Assembly: GCA_024643365.1 (NCBI GenBank)
Contig: JAHENC010000003.1
Location: forward strand, 105,930-169,929
Direction: 5' to 3'
Source: Crocinitomicaceae bacterium
GTDB lineage: Bacteria > Bacteroidota > Bacteroidia > Flavobacteriales_D > Crocinitomicaceae
DNA: 64,000 nucleotides
Position numbers and translations under genes: made by a program. The notes under the pieces were generated by a model. That model was not told where the DNA came from. It did not search any database and worked only from the letters and a program-made list of their open reading frames with translations. Positions 26,919 through 35,653 of this stretch are shown in pieces (within the stretch, counting starts at the first letter, position 1; every line of letters starts with the position of its first letter).

Positions 26919-27878
26919 CTATGATTTAATTTGAGTCATGTCCAAGATCACTTGTTTCACTTGAAAAACACTCAATATGGTTTTACCTTTTGCTTTTTCG
27001 CGTCTCTGTTTTCGCTCCTTTTGTAGCTTTTTTAAGTTTTTAAAGACAGAGATAACAGCGTTCATGTGAAGCGTGTTTCCAACCACTATTTGTACAAGAG
27101 AATTGAAAAGAACACTTAAGAGATACAGTCCATTTACTCCTGAGGGAAGGTTCAAGAAATGCAAGAAATGTTTGTTTCGCTTTGCAATCATCCTTACATG
27201 TTTATTGGGTAGTTTTTTTATCGTTGAGGATTGTGCGTGGTGACAAATGGCTAGTGGTTGAAAATAAAGTTTCCATCCGCGGCGCCAAGCTTGTAGTCCT
27301 AAATCGACATCTTCTGAATAATATGGATTAAACAATTCGCAAAACCCACCTAATTGATTAAGGTATTCTCTTCGAACTAATGCATTGGCCCCTGATAAAA
27401 ACATCGTTGGCAATAGATCAGTACTTGAAAAGGTGTTTTTATTACTCTCAATTCGCAAGAATCCAATACGTGGGTTTTTTGCTCCGTCTTGTGGCTCGTT
27501 TGTTTCTTGGTCATAAATAGCACCCATCACACCGAAAGTTTGCTCGTTTTCAAACAAGGACAATTGGGGAGTGAAATAGGAGCTGCTTAAATGAACATCA
27601 GAGTTTAAAAAACAAATCAAATCCTTACTTGCCCGCTTAATTCCTCTATTCATGTTTCCTGAAAACCCAGTATTTACTTCGCTTTTAACAAGAATGACAT
27701 CTGGAAAATCATGTAAAATAAGATTCACTGAATTGTCCGTTGAAGCATCATCTGAAACAATAATTTCAAAATCACTAATGGCACTTGATACAAGTGCTTC
27801 TTGTGCACATTTAATCGTGTCAAACAAAAGCTGTTGGCCATTGTAATTCGGAATAACAATCGAAACACTGAATTTCAT
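26919..27878 (-). CDS. Glycosyltransferase family 2 (rhamnosyltransferase-like)
   Basis: 319 aa. The GT-A domain shows VIPNYNGQQLLFDTI near residue 6, VSDDASTDNSV, CFLNSDVHLS as DxD-like site, and MFLSGANALVRREYLNQLGG with YYSEDVDLGLQAWRRGW, the catalytic ED block. A C-terminal hydrophobic segment (LYLLSVLFNSLVQIVVG) may attach it to the membrane. The start is ATG 27878 (MKFSVSIV), 26 bases below a -7 box; a longer frame from 27932 would cross that box. Likely cell-surface glycan synthesis; donor and acceptor unknown. Confidence 0.87.
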   Translation of the reverse strand: MKFSVSIVIPNYNGQQLLFDTIKCAQEALVSSAISDFEIIVSDDASTDNSVNLILHDFPDVILVKSEVNTGFSGNMNRGIKRASKDLICFLNSDVHLSSSYFTPQLSLFENEQTFGVMGAIYDQETNEPQDGAKNPRIGFLRIESNKNTFSSTDLLPTMFLSGANALVRREYLNQLGGFCELFNPYYSEDVDLGLQAWRRGWKLYFQPLAICHHAQSSTIKKLPNKHVRMIAKRNKHFLHFLNLPSGVNGLYLLSVLFNSLVQIVVGNTLHMNAVISVFKNLKKLQKERKQRREKAKGKTILSVFQVKQVILDMTQIKS

Positions 27879-27904
27879 GAACTGGTTAAATAAAACTGGA
27901 TAAG

Positions 27905-27912
27905 CAAAAGTA
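27905..27912 (-). promoter_or_regulatory. -7 box TACTTTTG of the glycosyltransferase
   Basis: Perfect TAnnTTTG on the minus strand, 26 bases before ATG 27878. It is divergent from the box at 27965. Confidence 0.55.
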
Positions 27913-27964
27913 CATAAATAATCACGGTGCAATATTGTGGTAGGTGTGGAGAAAAAGGATTGCG

Positions 27965-27972
27965 TATCTTTG
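27965..27972 (+). promoter_or_regulatory. -7 box TATCTTTG four bases before an ATG
   Basis: Perfect TAnnTTTG ending four bases before the exporter ATG at 27977, the same spacing as at ctaB; a leaderless mRNA is predicted. Confidence 0.55.
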
Positions 27973-27976
27973 CTCC

Positions 27977-29821
27977 ATGAGAACCTTTTGGGAAATTTTT
28001 CATTTTGCCTTTAAATACCGCATGCTCGCATTATTGACGATCATTGGAAATTTATTGTTTACCCTGTTTAACCTTCTTTCTCTGGTTTTATTTATTCCAT
28101 TTTTACAACTTATTTTTAGCTCGAAAGAATTAAAAACGACAGTTGTTCCACCGCATTATTCTGGAGACCTTGGAAAACTCCCGTCTTATTGGGTTGATCT
28201 ATATAATTATGAAATGCATCAAATGGTCGTTTCAGATCCAAAACGCGCATTAATTACGGTTTGCTTGATGGTTTTTGGTGCTTTTTTCTTTAAAAATCTA
28301 TCCCGTTATTTTGCCGTTTGGTTTCAGTCCGAATTACGAGCAAGGGTGGTTAGGGATATACGTAACCTACTTTACGAAAAGGCTATTAGACTTCCTCTTG
28401 GTTTTCACGCGAATGAACGAAAAGGAGACTTGTTAACCAGAATGGGTCATGATGTTGGAGAAGTGGAAAATGCGGTTGTTTGTACCTTAGAGCTCGTTTT
28501 TAGAGATCCTATTTCGATTCTTATTCATGTTGGAACGTTGTTATTTATCAGTGCTGAATTGACCGTTGTTTCATTTTTCTTGTTGCCGATATCTGCTTTT
28601 GTGATATCCACTGTTGGAAAAAGTTTAAAGCGCACTGCAAAGCAAGGACAGGAACAACTCGGTTTATTAACCTCCTCTTTTGATGAGAGTTTAAGTGGAG
28701 TGAGAATTATTAAATCGTTTAACGCACTGAATTTTATGTCCGGAGTATTTCAAGCATTGAATCTTCGTCACCAAAAATTAACGACTAAAACGATCAGAAA
28801 AAAAGACGTCTCCTCACTGTTAAACGAAACAATTGGAGCTGGTGTTATGATGTGTTTGGTATGGTTCGGAGGGAAACAAATTCTTGATGGAAACCAAGAT
28901 GGGCATGCATTAACAGGAGAACTGTTCATTACATTTATCGTTGTCTTTTCCCAATTATTGCGACCGATTCAAGCTGTATCAAGTGGGATTGCTGTCATTA
29001 ATAAAGGAAAGGTATCGCTCGACCGGATCAATGAAATTTTACATAGTGACGAAAAAATTACCGAGAAAGAAAACGCGGAAGCACTTCAACAGTTTAATGA
29101 ATCAATTATTTTTGATCAAGTTGGATTCAAATACCAACAAGATCCAGTTCTAAAGAATGTTAACTGGGAAGTTAAAAAGGGGTCTGCCGTGGCTATTGTT
29201 GGAGAATCCGGAAGTGGAAAATCTACACTGATGGACTTATTATCACGTTTTTACGATGTTTCTGAAGGAAGTATTCGGATTGATGGACACGATATTCGTG
29301 ACCTCAAAATACATGATTTAAGAGACCTGACAGGAATTGTTTCACAGGAATCTATTTTGTTCAATGTAAGTGTAACAGAGAATATTGCCTTCGGTGATGA
29401 ACATCCAAACATGGAAAAAGTCTTTCACGCTGCTCAAGTTGCAAACGCACACTCGTTTATATCAGAATTAGAAAATGGTTATGATACCGTTATTGGCGAA
29501 CGAGGAAACAAACTTTCTGGAGGACAAAAACAACGATTAAATATTGCGAGAGCAGTTTATAAAGATCCCGCGATACTCATTTTAGATGAAGCGACCTCTG
29601 CACTAGACACGGAGTCTGAAAAACTTGTTCAAGATGCCTTGGAAACATTAATGCAAGGAAGAACTTCGTTTGTGATTGCACATCGTTTAAGTACCATAAA
29701 AAATGCGGACGAAATCGTTGTCTTATCTAAAGGAGAAATCGTAGAAAAAGGAAGTCATGAGGAGTTGCTTTCGGCAAAATCTCACTATTATAAATTTTGT
29801 TCACTTCAAGGTTTAATTTAA
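27977..29821 (+). CDS. MsbA-like ABC transporter, fused permease and ATPase
   Basis: Half-transporter of 614 aa. The six-helix membrane domain covers about 10-345, the ATPase about 370-612. Walker A GESGSGKST, signature LSGGQ (in GNKLSGGQKQR), Walker B ILILDEATSALD and the H-loop AHRLS are all canonical. Proteins of this shape flip lipid A precursors or phospholipids; the role as MsbA is plausible but unproven. The start at ATG 27977 (MRTFWEIF) is fixed by the -7 box just upstream. Followed after 64 bases by the desaturase, which has its own promoter. Confidence 0.9.
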   Translation: MRTFWEIFHFAFKYRMLALLTIIGNLLFTLFNLLSLVLFIPFLQLIFSSKELKTTVVPPHYSGDLGKLPSYWVDLYNYEMHQMVVSDPKRALITVCLMVFGAFFFKNLSRYFAVWFQSELRARVVRDIRNLLYEKAIRLPLGFHANERKGDLLTRMGHDVGEVENAVVCTLELVFRDPISILIHVGTLLFISAELTVVSFFLLPISAFVISTVGKSLKRTAKQGQEQLGLLTSSFDESLSGVRIIKSFNALNFMSGVFQALNLRHQKLTTKTIRKKDVSSLLNETIGAGVMMCLVWFGGKQILDGNQDGHALTGELFITFIVVFSQLLRPIQAVSSGIAVINKGKVSLDRINEILHSDEKITEKENAEALQQFNESIIFDQVGFKYQQDPVLKNVNWEVKKGSAVAIVGESGSGKSTLMDLLSRFYDVSEGSIRIDGHDIRDLKIHDLRDLTGIVSQESILFNVSVTENIAFGDEHPNMEKVFHAAQVANAHSFISELENGYDTVIGERGNKLSGGQKQRLNIARAVYKDPAILILDEATSALDTESEKLVQDALETLMQGRTSFVIAHRLSTIKNADEIVVLSKGEIVEKGSHEELLSAKSHYYKFCSLQGLI

Positions 29822-29835
29822 ATCCAATGTTAATT

Positions 29836-29854
29836 AAGTGTAAAGTAGACACTT
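29836..29854. promoter_or_regulatory. Inverted repeat AAGTGT-N7-ACACTT at the desaturase promoter
   Basis: Six-base arms with a 7-base centre, placed seven bases upstream of the -7 box, i.e. over the -33 region. It has the size and place of an operator for a dimeric repressor. A related GTGT-N7-ACAC element occurs at 63152. The regulator is unknown. Confidence 0.4.
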
Positions 29855-29860
29855 TATCAC

Positions 29861-29868
29861 TAAATTTG
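29861..29868 (+). promoter_or_regulatory. -7 box TAAATTTG of the desaturase
   Basis: Perfect TAnnTTTG, 17 bases before the desaturase ATG. Confidence 0.55.
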
Positions 29869-29885
29869 ACATCTAAACTAAAAGT

Positions 29886-30995
29886 ATGAATCACCAAACC
29901 GTATCTTTTTCTAAAGAAACAAACGTAGAATTCTACAAAACACTAAGATCTAGAGTAAACAATTACTTTAAAGAAAATAACATTACCCGTCACGCAAACG
30001 CCACAATGGTCATAAAAACAATTGCGATGTTGGCGATTTACCTCGTTCCCTTCGGATTTTTATTTGTTGCTGGATTGAGTTCTTGGGTTTATTTTCTTTG
30101 TTGGATTGGAATGGGAATAGGAATGGCAGGATGTGGTCTTTCGATCATGCACGATGCTAATCACGGTGCTTATTCACGAAATGAAACCATCAACAAAGCA
30201 ATCGGAAACGTATTAATTTTACTTGGTGGAAGCGCAGTAAACTGGAAAATTCAACACAACGTTTTGCACCACACCTTTACAAACGTTACACACTTGGACG
30301 AAGACATCGATCCACCAGCAAAACTACTTAGATTTACACCGCACAAAAAGCGTTATGCTCAACACAAATTTCAACACTTGTACGCTTGGTTTTTCTACGG
30401 AATGATGACTATGATGTGGTTCTCAACAAAAGACTTTAAACAAGCAAAACGTTACAAAGACAAAGACTTAATAAAAACACAAGGAACAACTTACGCACGT
30501 CATATGACGTTTATTATTTTATTTAAAATAATTTACGTTGGATTGTTTATCGTTTGCCCTTTCTTATTTAGTCCTGCTTCTTGGTCACTTACCCTATTCG
30601 GATTTATCGTGATGCACTTTATCGCTGGATTCATTCTCTCGATTATATTTCAACCTGCACATGTCGTTCCGACATCAAACTACCCGATGCCAGATGAATC
30701 AGGAAATATTGAAGCAGATTGGGCGGTAAATCAACTGTACAATACTGCAGATTTCGCACCTAAAGCAAAGATTTTTTCTTGGTATGTCGGTGGGTTAAAC
30801 TTTCAAGTAGAACACCATTTATTTCCAAACATTTGTCACGTTCACTATAGTAAACTAGCTGAAATTGTAAAGGCTACAGCGGAAGAGTTTAATCTCCCTT
30901 ACCACTCTTACAAAACATTTTACGGTGCATTAGCTGATCACACAAAGATGTTATACAACCTCGGGCACTACGACCAAGCTCCTGCCATTCATTAA
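29886..30995 (+). CDS. Membrane fatty acid desaturase
   Basis: Di-iron acyl desaturase, 369 aa. The three His boxes are H89-DANH93, H124-NVLHH129 and Q307-VEHH311. The Gln-led third box is typical of front-end/linoleoyl-CoA-type desaturases, but no cytochrome b5 domain is fused, as in DesA3-type bacterial enzymes. Four membrane helices surround the His boxes. It introduces a double bond into membrane acyl chains; position and carrier cannot be told. It is preceded by a possible operator and leads a short operon with a YjbR and an S4 protein. Confidence 0.9.
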   Translation: MNHQTVSFSKETNVEFYKTLRSRVNNYFKENNITRHANATMVIKTIAMLAIYLVPFGFLFVAGLSSWVYFLCWIGMGIGMAGCGLSIMHDANHGAYSRNETINKAIGNVLILLGGSAVNWKIQHNVLHHTFTNVTHLDEDIDPPAKLLRFTPHKKRYAQHKFQHLYAWFFYGMMTMMWFSTKDFKQAKRYKDKDLIKTQGTTYARHMTFIILFKIIYVGLFIVCPFLFSPASWSLTLFGFIVMHFIAGFILSIIFQPAHVVPTSNYPMPDESGNIEADWAVNQLYNTADFAPKAKIFSWYVGGLNFQVEHHLFPNICHVHYSKLAEIVKATAEEFNLPYHSYKTFYGALADHTKMLYNLGHYDQAPAIH

Positions 30996-30998
30996 GCC

Positions 30999-31349
30999 AT
31001 GTTTTTGGATGATTTAAGAAATCATTGCATTGGTAAAATAGGTGTCACTGAAGGATTTCCTTTTGATCAAAAAACACTTGTTTTTAAAGTTTTTGGTAAA
31101 ATGTTTGCATTGGTAGATGTGGATGATTTTGATGCCATTAACCTCAAATGTGCACCAGAAAAATCAATAGAATTAAGAGAATCATTTCACGGTGTTCAAC
31201 CGGGTTATCATATGAATAAAACACATTGGAACTCTGTGTATTTGAATGAAGATGTCTCAGATCAATTATTGGTGGAGTTAATTGACCATTCCTATGAACT
31301 CGTTTACGCCAGTTTACCAAAAAAAGTAAGGAATGAAAATCCGATTTGA
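30999..31349 (+). CDS. MmcQ/YjbR family protein
   Basis: 116 aa, cytosolic, with the family layout: FPFDQKTLVFKVFGKMFALVDV in the first half, then YHMNKTHWNSVYLN and LIDHSYELVYASLPKK near the end. The fold resembles DNA-binding CyaY-like domains; no enzymatic function is established to my knowledge. It starts three bases after the desaturase stop and overlaps the S4 gene by 17 bases. Confidence 0.88.
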   Translation: MFLDDLRNHCIGKIGVTEGFPFDQKTLVFKVFGKMFALVDVDDFDAINLKCAPEKSIELRESFHGVQPGYHMNKTHWNSVYLNEDVSDQLLVELIDHSYELVYASLPKKVRNENPI

Positions 31350-31716
31350 TAAATTCGTTTGGTGTGTTCGACTAGCAAAAACACGATCTCAAGCTAGTGA
31401 ACTCATTTCAAAGGGAAAAATAAGGCTTAACGGACAAGATGTAAAGTCATCCAAAGAAATAAAAGTCAATGATATTATTGGCGTTCAAAAGCACAGCGCC
31501 ACGTTCAACTACAAAGTACTTGTTTTGCTTGATAAAAGGCTTGGAGCGGCACTCATTTCAACGTATATTGAAGACCAGACTACAGAAGAAGAAATTCTTA
31601 AGTTCAAACAATACCAACTGGCACAAAAAGCCTACCGTGAGACCGATGGCAAGCCAACTAAAAAGGACAGACGAGAATTAGATAAATTCATGGATGACTG
31701 GGATGAAGAAAATTAA
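31333..31716 (+). CDS. S4-domain RNA-binding protein (Hsp15-like)
   Basis: 127 aa. The S4 domain covers 1-60 (MKIRFDKFVWCVRLAKTRSQ, KGKIRLNGQDVK), followed by a charged tail with PTKKDRRELDKFM, the HslR/Hsp15 arrangement. Hsp15 recognises stalled 50S subunits carrying peptidyl-tRNA; a similar quality-control role is inferred. It overlaps the upstream YjbR gene and shares a four-base TTAA with the convergent dehydrogenase. Confidence 0.88.
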   Translation: MKIRFDKFVWCVRLAKTRSQASELISKGKIRLNGQDVKSSKEIKVNDIIGVQKHSATFNYKVLVLLDKRLGAALISTYIEDQTTEEEILKFKQYQLAQKAYRETDGKPTKKDRRELDKFMDDWDEEN

Positions 31717-32660
31717 GCAGAGAAACAGGAAATAATTTTATCCGCCAATACATTACTCAACTTAAAATAACTTTCAACTGTCCAGCCGGCTATATGTGGA
31801 CTTAATAAAACCCTTTCTGATTCCAGTAAATACCTAAAGTCGTCTGAATGTTCTTGATCGAAAAACGACTCAAAACTCGACTTTTCATACTCCAAAACAT
31901 CCAAGCAAGCTCCTTTTATTTTGTTCGATCTTAAACCTTGAACAAGCGCACTTGTATCCACAATCTTACCCCTTGATAGGTTTAAAAGGAAATGATTTTT
32001 ATGGCAGTTATGGAGAAATTCGTCGTTAAAAAAATGAACCGTCTCCTTATTTTGAGGAATGTGAAAACTAATTACATCCGCTTGTTCTTGAATCGCTTGA
32101 AGGGTACATTCTTGAACAAAGTGATCACCAAATCCGTTTTTATACTTGTCATAGGCCATAACTTTCACATCAAAACCGCGAAGTTTTTTAGCAAATGCAG
32201 CACCATTATTTCCATAACCAATAATACCGATTGTTTTACCATCTAACTCTTCCCCTCTATTTCCCTCACGATCCCAAATACCCAATCGAATTTCTTGATT
32301 AGACTTCACGATCTTGTTTAATAAGGAGAGTAACATCCCCAATGCATGCTCAGCTACGGCATTCTTGTTCCCTTCCGGAGAATTAAATAATTGAATATTG
32401 TGTTCGTTACAGAAGGATACGTCTATGTTTTCTAAACCCGACCCAGATCTTGCAATAAATTGTAAATCAGGGCATTGACTCATTATTTCTTTTGAAAGAG
32501 TAATTCTAGATCGAATTACCAAACCACAAGCGTCTTGAATTTTAGAAGGTAGTTCAACGACTGGGGTTTTTGTTAAATCAATACATTGATATCCGCACAT
32601 GGTTAAGCGTTCCTCCAAAATTGGATGTACTGTATCAATAAAATAAACTTTTCCCTTCAT
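31713..32660 (-). CDS. D-isomer 2-hydroxyacid dehydrogenase (phosphoglycerate dehydrogenase-like)
   Basis: NAD-dependent dehydrogenase, 315 aa. The Rossmann motif GIIGYGNNG is present, with catalytic Arg in NLSRGKIVD and His in LSPHIAGWT. Substrate-domain blocks are FIARSGSGLENID and NSPEGNKNAVAEHALGM. The latter resembles 3-phosphoglycerate dehydrogenases (serine synthesis), but no ACT domain or serC neighbour is seen, so the substrate is open. The start is ATG 32660 because a longer frame would begin with a TTG lying inside the -7 box. Confidence 0.87.
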   Translation of the reverse strand: MKGKVYFIDTVHPILEERLTMCGYQCIDLTKTPVVELPSKIQDACGLVIRSRITLSKEIMSQCPDLQFIARSGSGLENIDVSFCNEHNIQLFNSPEGNKNAVAEHALGMLLSLLNKIVKSNQEIRLGIWDREGNRGEELDGKTIGIIGYGNNGAAFAKKLRGFDVKVMAYDKYKNGFGDHFVQECTLQAIQEQADVISFHIPQNKETVHFFNDEFLHNCHKNHFLLNLSRGKIVDTSALVQGLRSNKIKGACLDVLEYEKSSFESFFDQEHSDDFRYLLESERVLLSPHIAGWTVESYFKLSNVLADKIISCFSA

Positions 32661-32678
32661 ACTGACCAGGTGTTTTTT

Positions 32679-32686
32679 CAAATGTA
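32679..32686 (-). promoter_or_regulatory. -7 box TACATTTG of the dehydrogenase
   Basis: Perfect TAnnTTTG on the minus strand, 18 bases before ATG 32660. The rest of the 192-base gap up to mnmG holds only a tandem AACCCATTAA pair at 32841-32860 and no clear hairpin or gene. Confidence 0.55.
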
Positions 32687-32878
32687 AACAATATTGTCAT
32701 CAAGGTAGGAGGTTTTCAAACAATTCAAAATCTCCAAAATTCTTAAAGCAAGTGTTTTTCGAAAATAAAGCCTAAAAAACGACCCTCATATTTTAATTCT
32801 AACAACACATCTCAATGTTGCATTATACTTTTCAGCTTGAAACCCATTAAAACCCATTAAAACAGCTTAAAATAACTT

Positions 32879-34750
32879 TTAGCGACCTAAATGGATCAAT
32901 AAAACAGAAATATCACTTGGTGAAACACCTGAAACGCGGGAAGCTTGCCCTATCGTCCTTGGTTTTATTTTTTTCAACTTTTCTTTTGCTTCTGAAGAAA
33001 TACTTTTCATTTCAGCATAATTCACCGAATCAGGAATAACGAGATCCTCTAAACGAGCTAATTTATTAGCTTGTTCTTTTTCTCGTTCAATGTAACCTTC
33101 GTACTTCAATTGAATTTCTGTTTGAACCAAAACATCCGAATCATTTTGAGAGGCAATCATTGCAGCATCATTTGCTTCAGGACACACCTTTAATAGATCT
33201 GCCAAACTAATGTGCGGACGAGTCAACAAACTAGTAATTTTCACCTGTTGATTAATGAGTGTTGATTCCTTTTCAGATAACAGTGGATTTGCTTGTTCTG
33301 GCGTAATTCCAATTTTTCTCAATTCTTTCTTCAACCAATTTGTTTGTTGAATTTTCTGATACACATTTTCTAATCGTTCATCATCCGCTAGACCCAAAGC
33401 ATGGCCCAAAGGTGTTAGGCGTTCATCAGCATTGTCCTGTCGTAAAAGTATTCGAAACTCAGCTCGACTGGTAAACATCCGATATGGCTCATTCGTTCCT
33501 TTTGTAATTAAATCATCAATCAACACTCCAATATACGCATCACTTCGAGAAAGAATAAATGGTTCTTTATTATTCAATTTCAAATGGGCGTTTATTCCCG
33601 CCATCAATCCTTGACAAGCTGCTTCTTCGTATCCCGTTGTACCGTTTATTTGTCCAGCAAAATATAAACCCTCAATTAATTTTGTTTCCAGCGTGTGTTT
33701 GAGTTGGGTAGGGGGGAAGTAATCATATTCGATTGCATAGCCCGGTCGAAACATCTTGACATTTTCAAATCCAGGAATCGTTTTTAGTGCAGCTAACTGT
33801 ACATCTTCTGGAAGCGAAGTACTGAATCCATTCACATAAATTTCCACGGTATCCCAACCTTCAGGCTCCACAAAGATTTGGTGTCGATCACGGTCGGCAA
33901 AACGATTAATTTTATCTTCAATGCTTGGACAATATCTCGGTCCAGTACTTTTTATTGAGCCATTAAACATTGGGGACCTATCGAAACCTGTTTTTAACAT
34001 CTCGTGGGTTTCAGTATTGGTATACGTTATGTAACACGGAACCTGTTTTGTTAAAGCACGATTATTGGAATAACTAAACTTTGAGGGATGTTGGTCACCA
34101 TCTTGTATTTCCATTTTAGAATAATCCAGTGATCTACCATCAACTCTCGGCGGTGTTCCGGTTTTCATACGTCCGGCTTCAAAACCCAATTGAATTAAAT
34201 TCTCAGTGATTCCAGTTGATGCTTTTTCTGCAGCTCTTCCTCCTCCAAACTGTTTTTCTCCAAGGTGAATGAGTCCATTTAAAAACGTACCGTTTGTTAA
34301 TACCACAGCATCAGCAAAAATATCAATATCGAGCGATGTTTTTACACCTATGATTTTACCTTCTTCCACTAAAACACCAACGCACATGTCCTGCCAAAAA
34401 TCCACATTGGGATTCTGCTCAAGCAACATTCTCCATTCCCAAGAAAACATCATGCGGTCGTTTTGAGTGCGCGGAGACCACATTGCTGGGCCTTTTGATA
34501 AATTCAGCATTCGAAACTGTATAGCGCTTTTATCACTAACAATACCTGAGCCACCACCCAAAGCATCAATTTCTCGCACAATTTGACCTTTTGCAACACC
34601 TCCCATTGCAGGATTACAACTCATTTGCGCAATGGTATTCATGTTCATTGTTAGCAATAAAACTTTACTTCCCATTTTTGCCGCAGCGTTGGCTGCTTCA
34701 CATCCAGCGTGACCTGCACCTACAACTATAACATCATATTTATCTAACAT
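32879..34750 (-). CDS. mnmG: tRNA uridine-5-carboxymethylaminomethyl modification enzyme MnmG (GidA)
   Basis: FAD-binding subunit of the MnmE-MnmG complex that modifies the wobble uridine of several tRNAs; 623 aa. The dinucleotide fold [18 protein letters not shown] is at 10-27, [15 protein letters not shown] follows, then the second family block with [18 protein letters not shown], and a helical C-terminus (about 550-623). In many bacteria this gene lies beside the chromosome origin, and two parS sites follow immediately upstream of it here. Confidence 0.96.
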   Translation of the reverse strand: MLDKYDVIVVGAGHAGCEAANAAAKMGSKVLLLTMNMNTIAQMSCNPAMGGVAKGQIVREIDALGGGSGIVSDKSAIQFRMLNLSKGPAMWSPRTQNDRMMFSWEWRMLLEQNPNVDFWQDMCVGVLVEEGKIIGVKTSLDIDIFADAVVLTNGTFLNGLIHLGEKQFGGGRAAEKASTGITENLIQLGFEAGRMKTGTPPRVDGRSLDYSKMEIQDGDQHPSKFSYSNNRALTKQVPCYITYTNTETHEMLKTGFDRSPMFNGSIKSTGPRYCPSIEDKINRFADRDRHQIFVEPEGWDTVEIYVNGFSTSLPEDVQLAALKTIPGFENVKMFRPGYAIEYDYFPPTQLKHTLETKLIEGLYFAGQINGTTGYEEAACQGLMAGINAHLKLNNKEPFILSRSDAYIGVLIDDLITKGTNEPYRMFTSRAEFRILLRQDNADERLTPLGHALGLADDERLENVYQKIQQTNWLKKELRKIGITPEQANPLLSEKESTLINQQVKITSLLTRPHISLADLLKVCPEANDAAMIASQNDSDVLVQTEIQLKYEGYIEREKEQANKLARLEDLVIPDSVNYAEMKSISSEAKEKLKKIKPRTIGQASRVSGVSPSDISVLLIHLGR

Positions 34751-34756
34751 GTCGAT

Positions 34757-34772
34757 TGTTTCACGTGGAACA
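34757..34772. promoter_or_regulatory. parS site 1 (ParB centromere)
   Basis: TGTTTCACGTGGAACA, a near-perfect palindrome differing by one base from the classical parS TGTTTCACGTGAAACA and matching the common variant. It fills the short gap between mnmG and ybeY. An identical copy lies 37 bases away. Confidence 0.85.
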
Positions 34773-35219
34773 TTATTTTATTGAATCACCCATTGTTTCA
34801 CGTGGAACATATAGGTTCAAATAATGAGCTTCTTTAAACCTCATCATTTCTATATCTTTTTTTGATTTATCTTTAAAACCACAAAGGTGAAGAACACCAT
34901 GAAAAATCACACGATATAACTCTTCACTAAACGCGGTTTTTTCCTTTGAGCTATTATCTAGCACTCTATCTAATGAAATAAGTAGATCTCCGCTTATTTT
35001 ACCGTTTTCACAATAATCAAAAGTGATGATATCAGTATAGTAATCATGATCCAGAAAATCCTGATTTACTTTTAAAAGATACTCATCCGAACAAAATACA
35101 ATTGCGATATCCCCGGTAGCAAATCCCTCAGTGGAAATAAGTGAATTTAGAAAAGCCTTTAATTGTCGAGATTTTACAAACTTAGGTTTAATAGCATCGA
35201 CACTGTTTAACGAAATCAT
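34773..35219 (-). CDS. ybeY: Endoribonuclease YbeY (rRNA maturation factor)
   Basis: 148 aa metalloprotein of the UPF0054 family that acts in 16S rRNA processing and ribosome quality control. The site reads [13 protein letters not shown]: the first two His are present, but the third family ligand (His in HGxLHLxGYDH) is Asp. I believe this K-D form is frequent in Bacteroidota. The gene starts inside the stop of the RsbW-like gene (ATGA) and carries a parS site in its last codons. Confidence 0.9.
   Translation of the reverse strand: MISLNSVDAIKPKFVKSRQLKAFLNSLISTEGFATGDIAIVFCSDEYLLKVNQDFLDHDYYTDIITFDYCENGKISGDLLISLDRVLDNSSKEKTAFSEELYRVIFHGVLHLCGFKDKSKKDIEMMRFKEAHYLNLYVPRETMGDSIK
34794..34809. 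promoter_or_regulatory. parS site 2 (ParB centromere)
   Basis: A second exact TGTTTCACGTGGAACA, inside the 3' end of ybeY, where it encodes part of [10 protein letters not shown]. Two identical 16-mers in 53 bases are not explained by coding constraint. Confidence 0.85.
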
Positions 35220-35629
35220 TTACTGAAATAAATTATTACCTCATTACCTGCTTCATTGAAAGCAACCTCATCGGACAAATTTCTCATTAGAAAAATACCC
35301 CTTCCATTCTCCTTCAATATATTTTCTGGAGCAGTAGGATCTGGTAAATTATTATAATCAAAACCTTCTCCTTGATCCTTTATTTTAAAACAGAAGGAAT
35401 CAATTGCATCTCCAACAGCAACATCTATACTTAGACTACCATTCTGTTCATTACCGTGACTAATTGCATTATTTACAGCTTCAGTTACTGCAATCAATAC
35501 ATTTCCAAACGCATCTTCCTGAACACCAACAGTTTGACAAACTTTATCCACTAAATTCTCTACATCAACTAATGATTGAAAATCAGCTGGCAATGTTATT
35601 TCCTCAATTATATTAAATCCTTCTTTCAT
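35216..35629 (-). CDS. RsbW-like anti-sigma factor/serine kinase ATPase domain
   Basis: 137 aa single GHKL domain. N-box EAVNNAISHGN near 57-67, G1 DQGEGFDYNN near 101, and GRGIFLMRNLSDEV near 119 are intact, so ATP binding is expected. Such proteins phosphorylate an anti-anti-sigma factor or bind a sigma factor, but no STAS-domain protein, sigma factor or phosphatase is adjacent. It is coupled to ybeY by a four-base overlap and follows the DUF4175 gene by 24 bases, which suggests a function outside classical partner switching. Confidence 0.85.
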   Translation of the reverse strand: MKEGFNIIEEITLPADFQSLVDVENLVDKVCQTVGVQEDAFGNVLIAVTEAVNNAISHGNEQNGSLSIDVAVGDAIDSFCFKIKDQGEGFDYNNLPDPTAPENILKENGRGIFLMRNLSDEVAFNEAGNEVIIYFSK

Positions 35630-35653
35630 ATCAAGTATTACAGGAAAAAGTCA

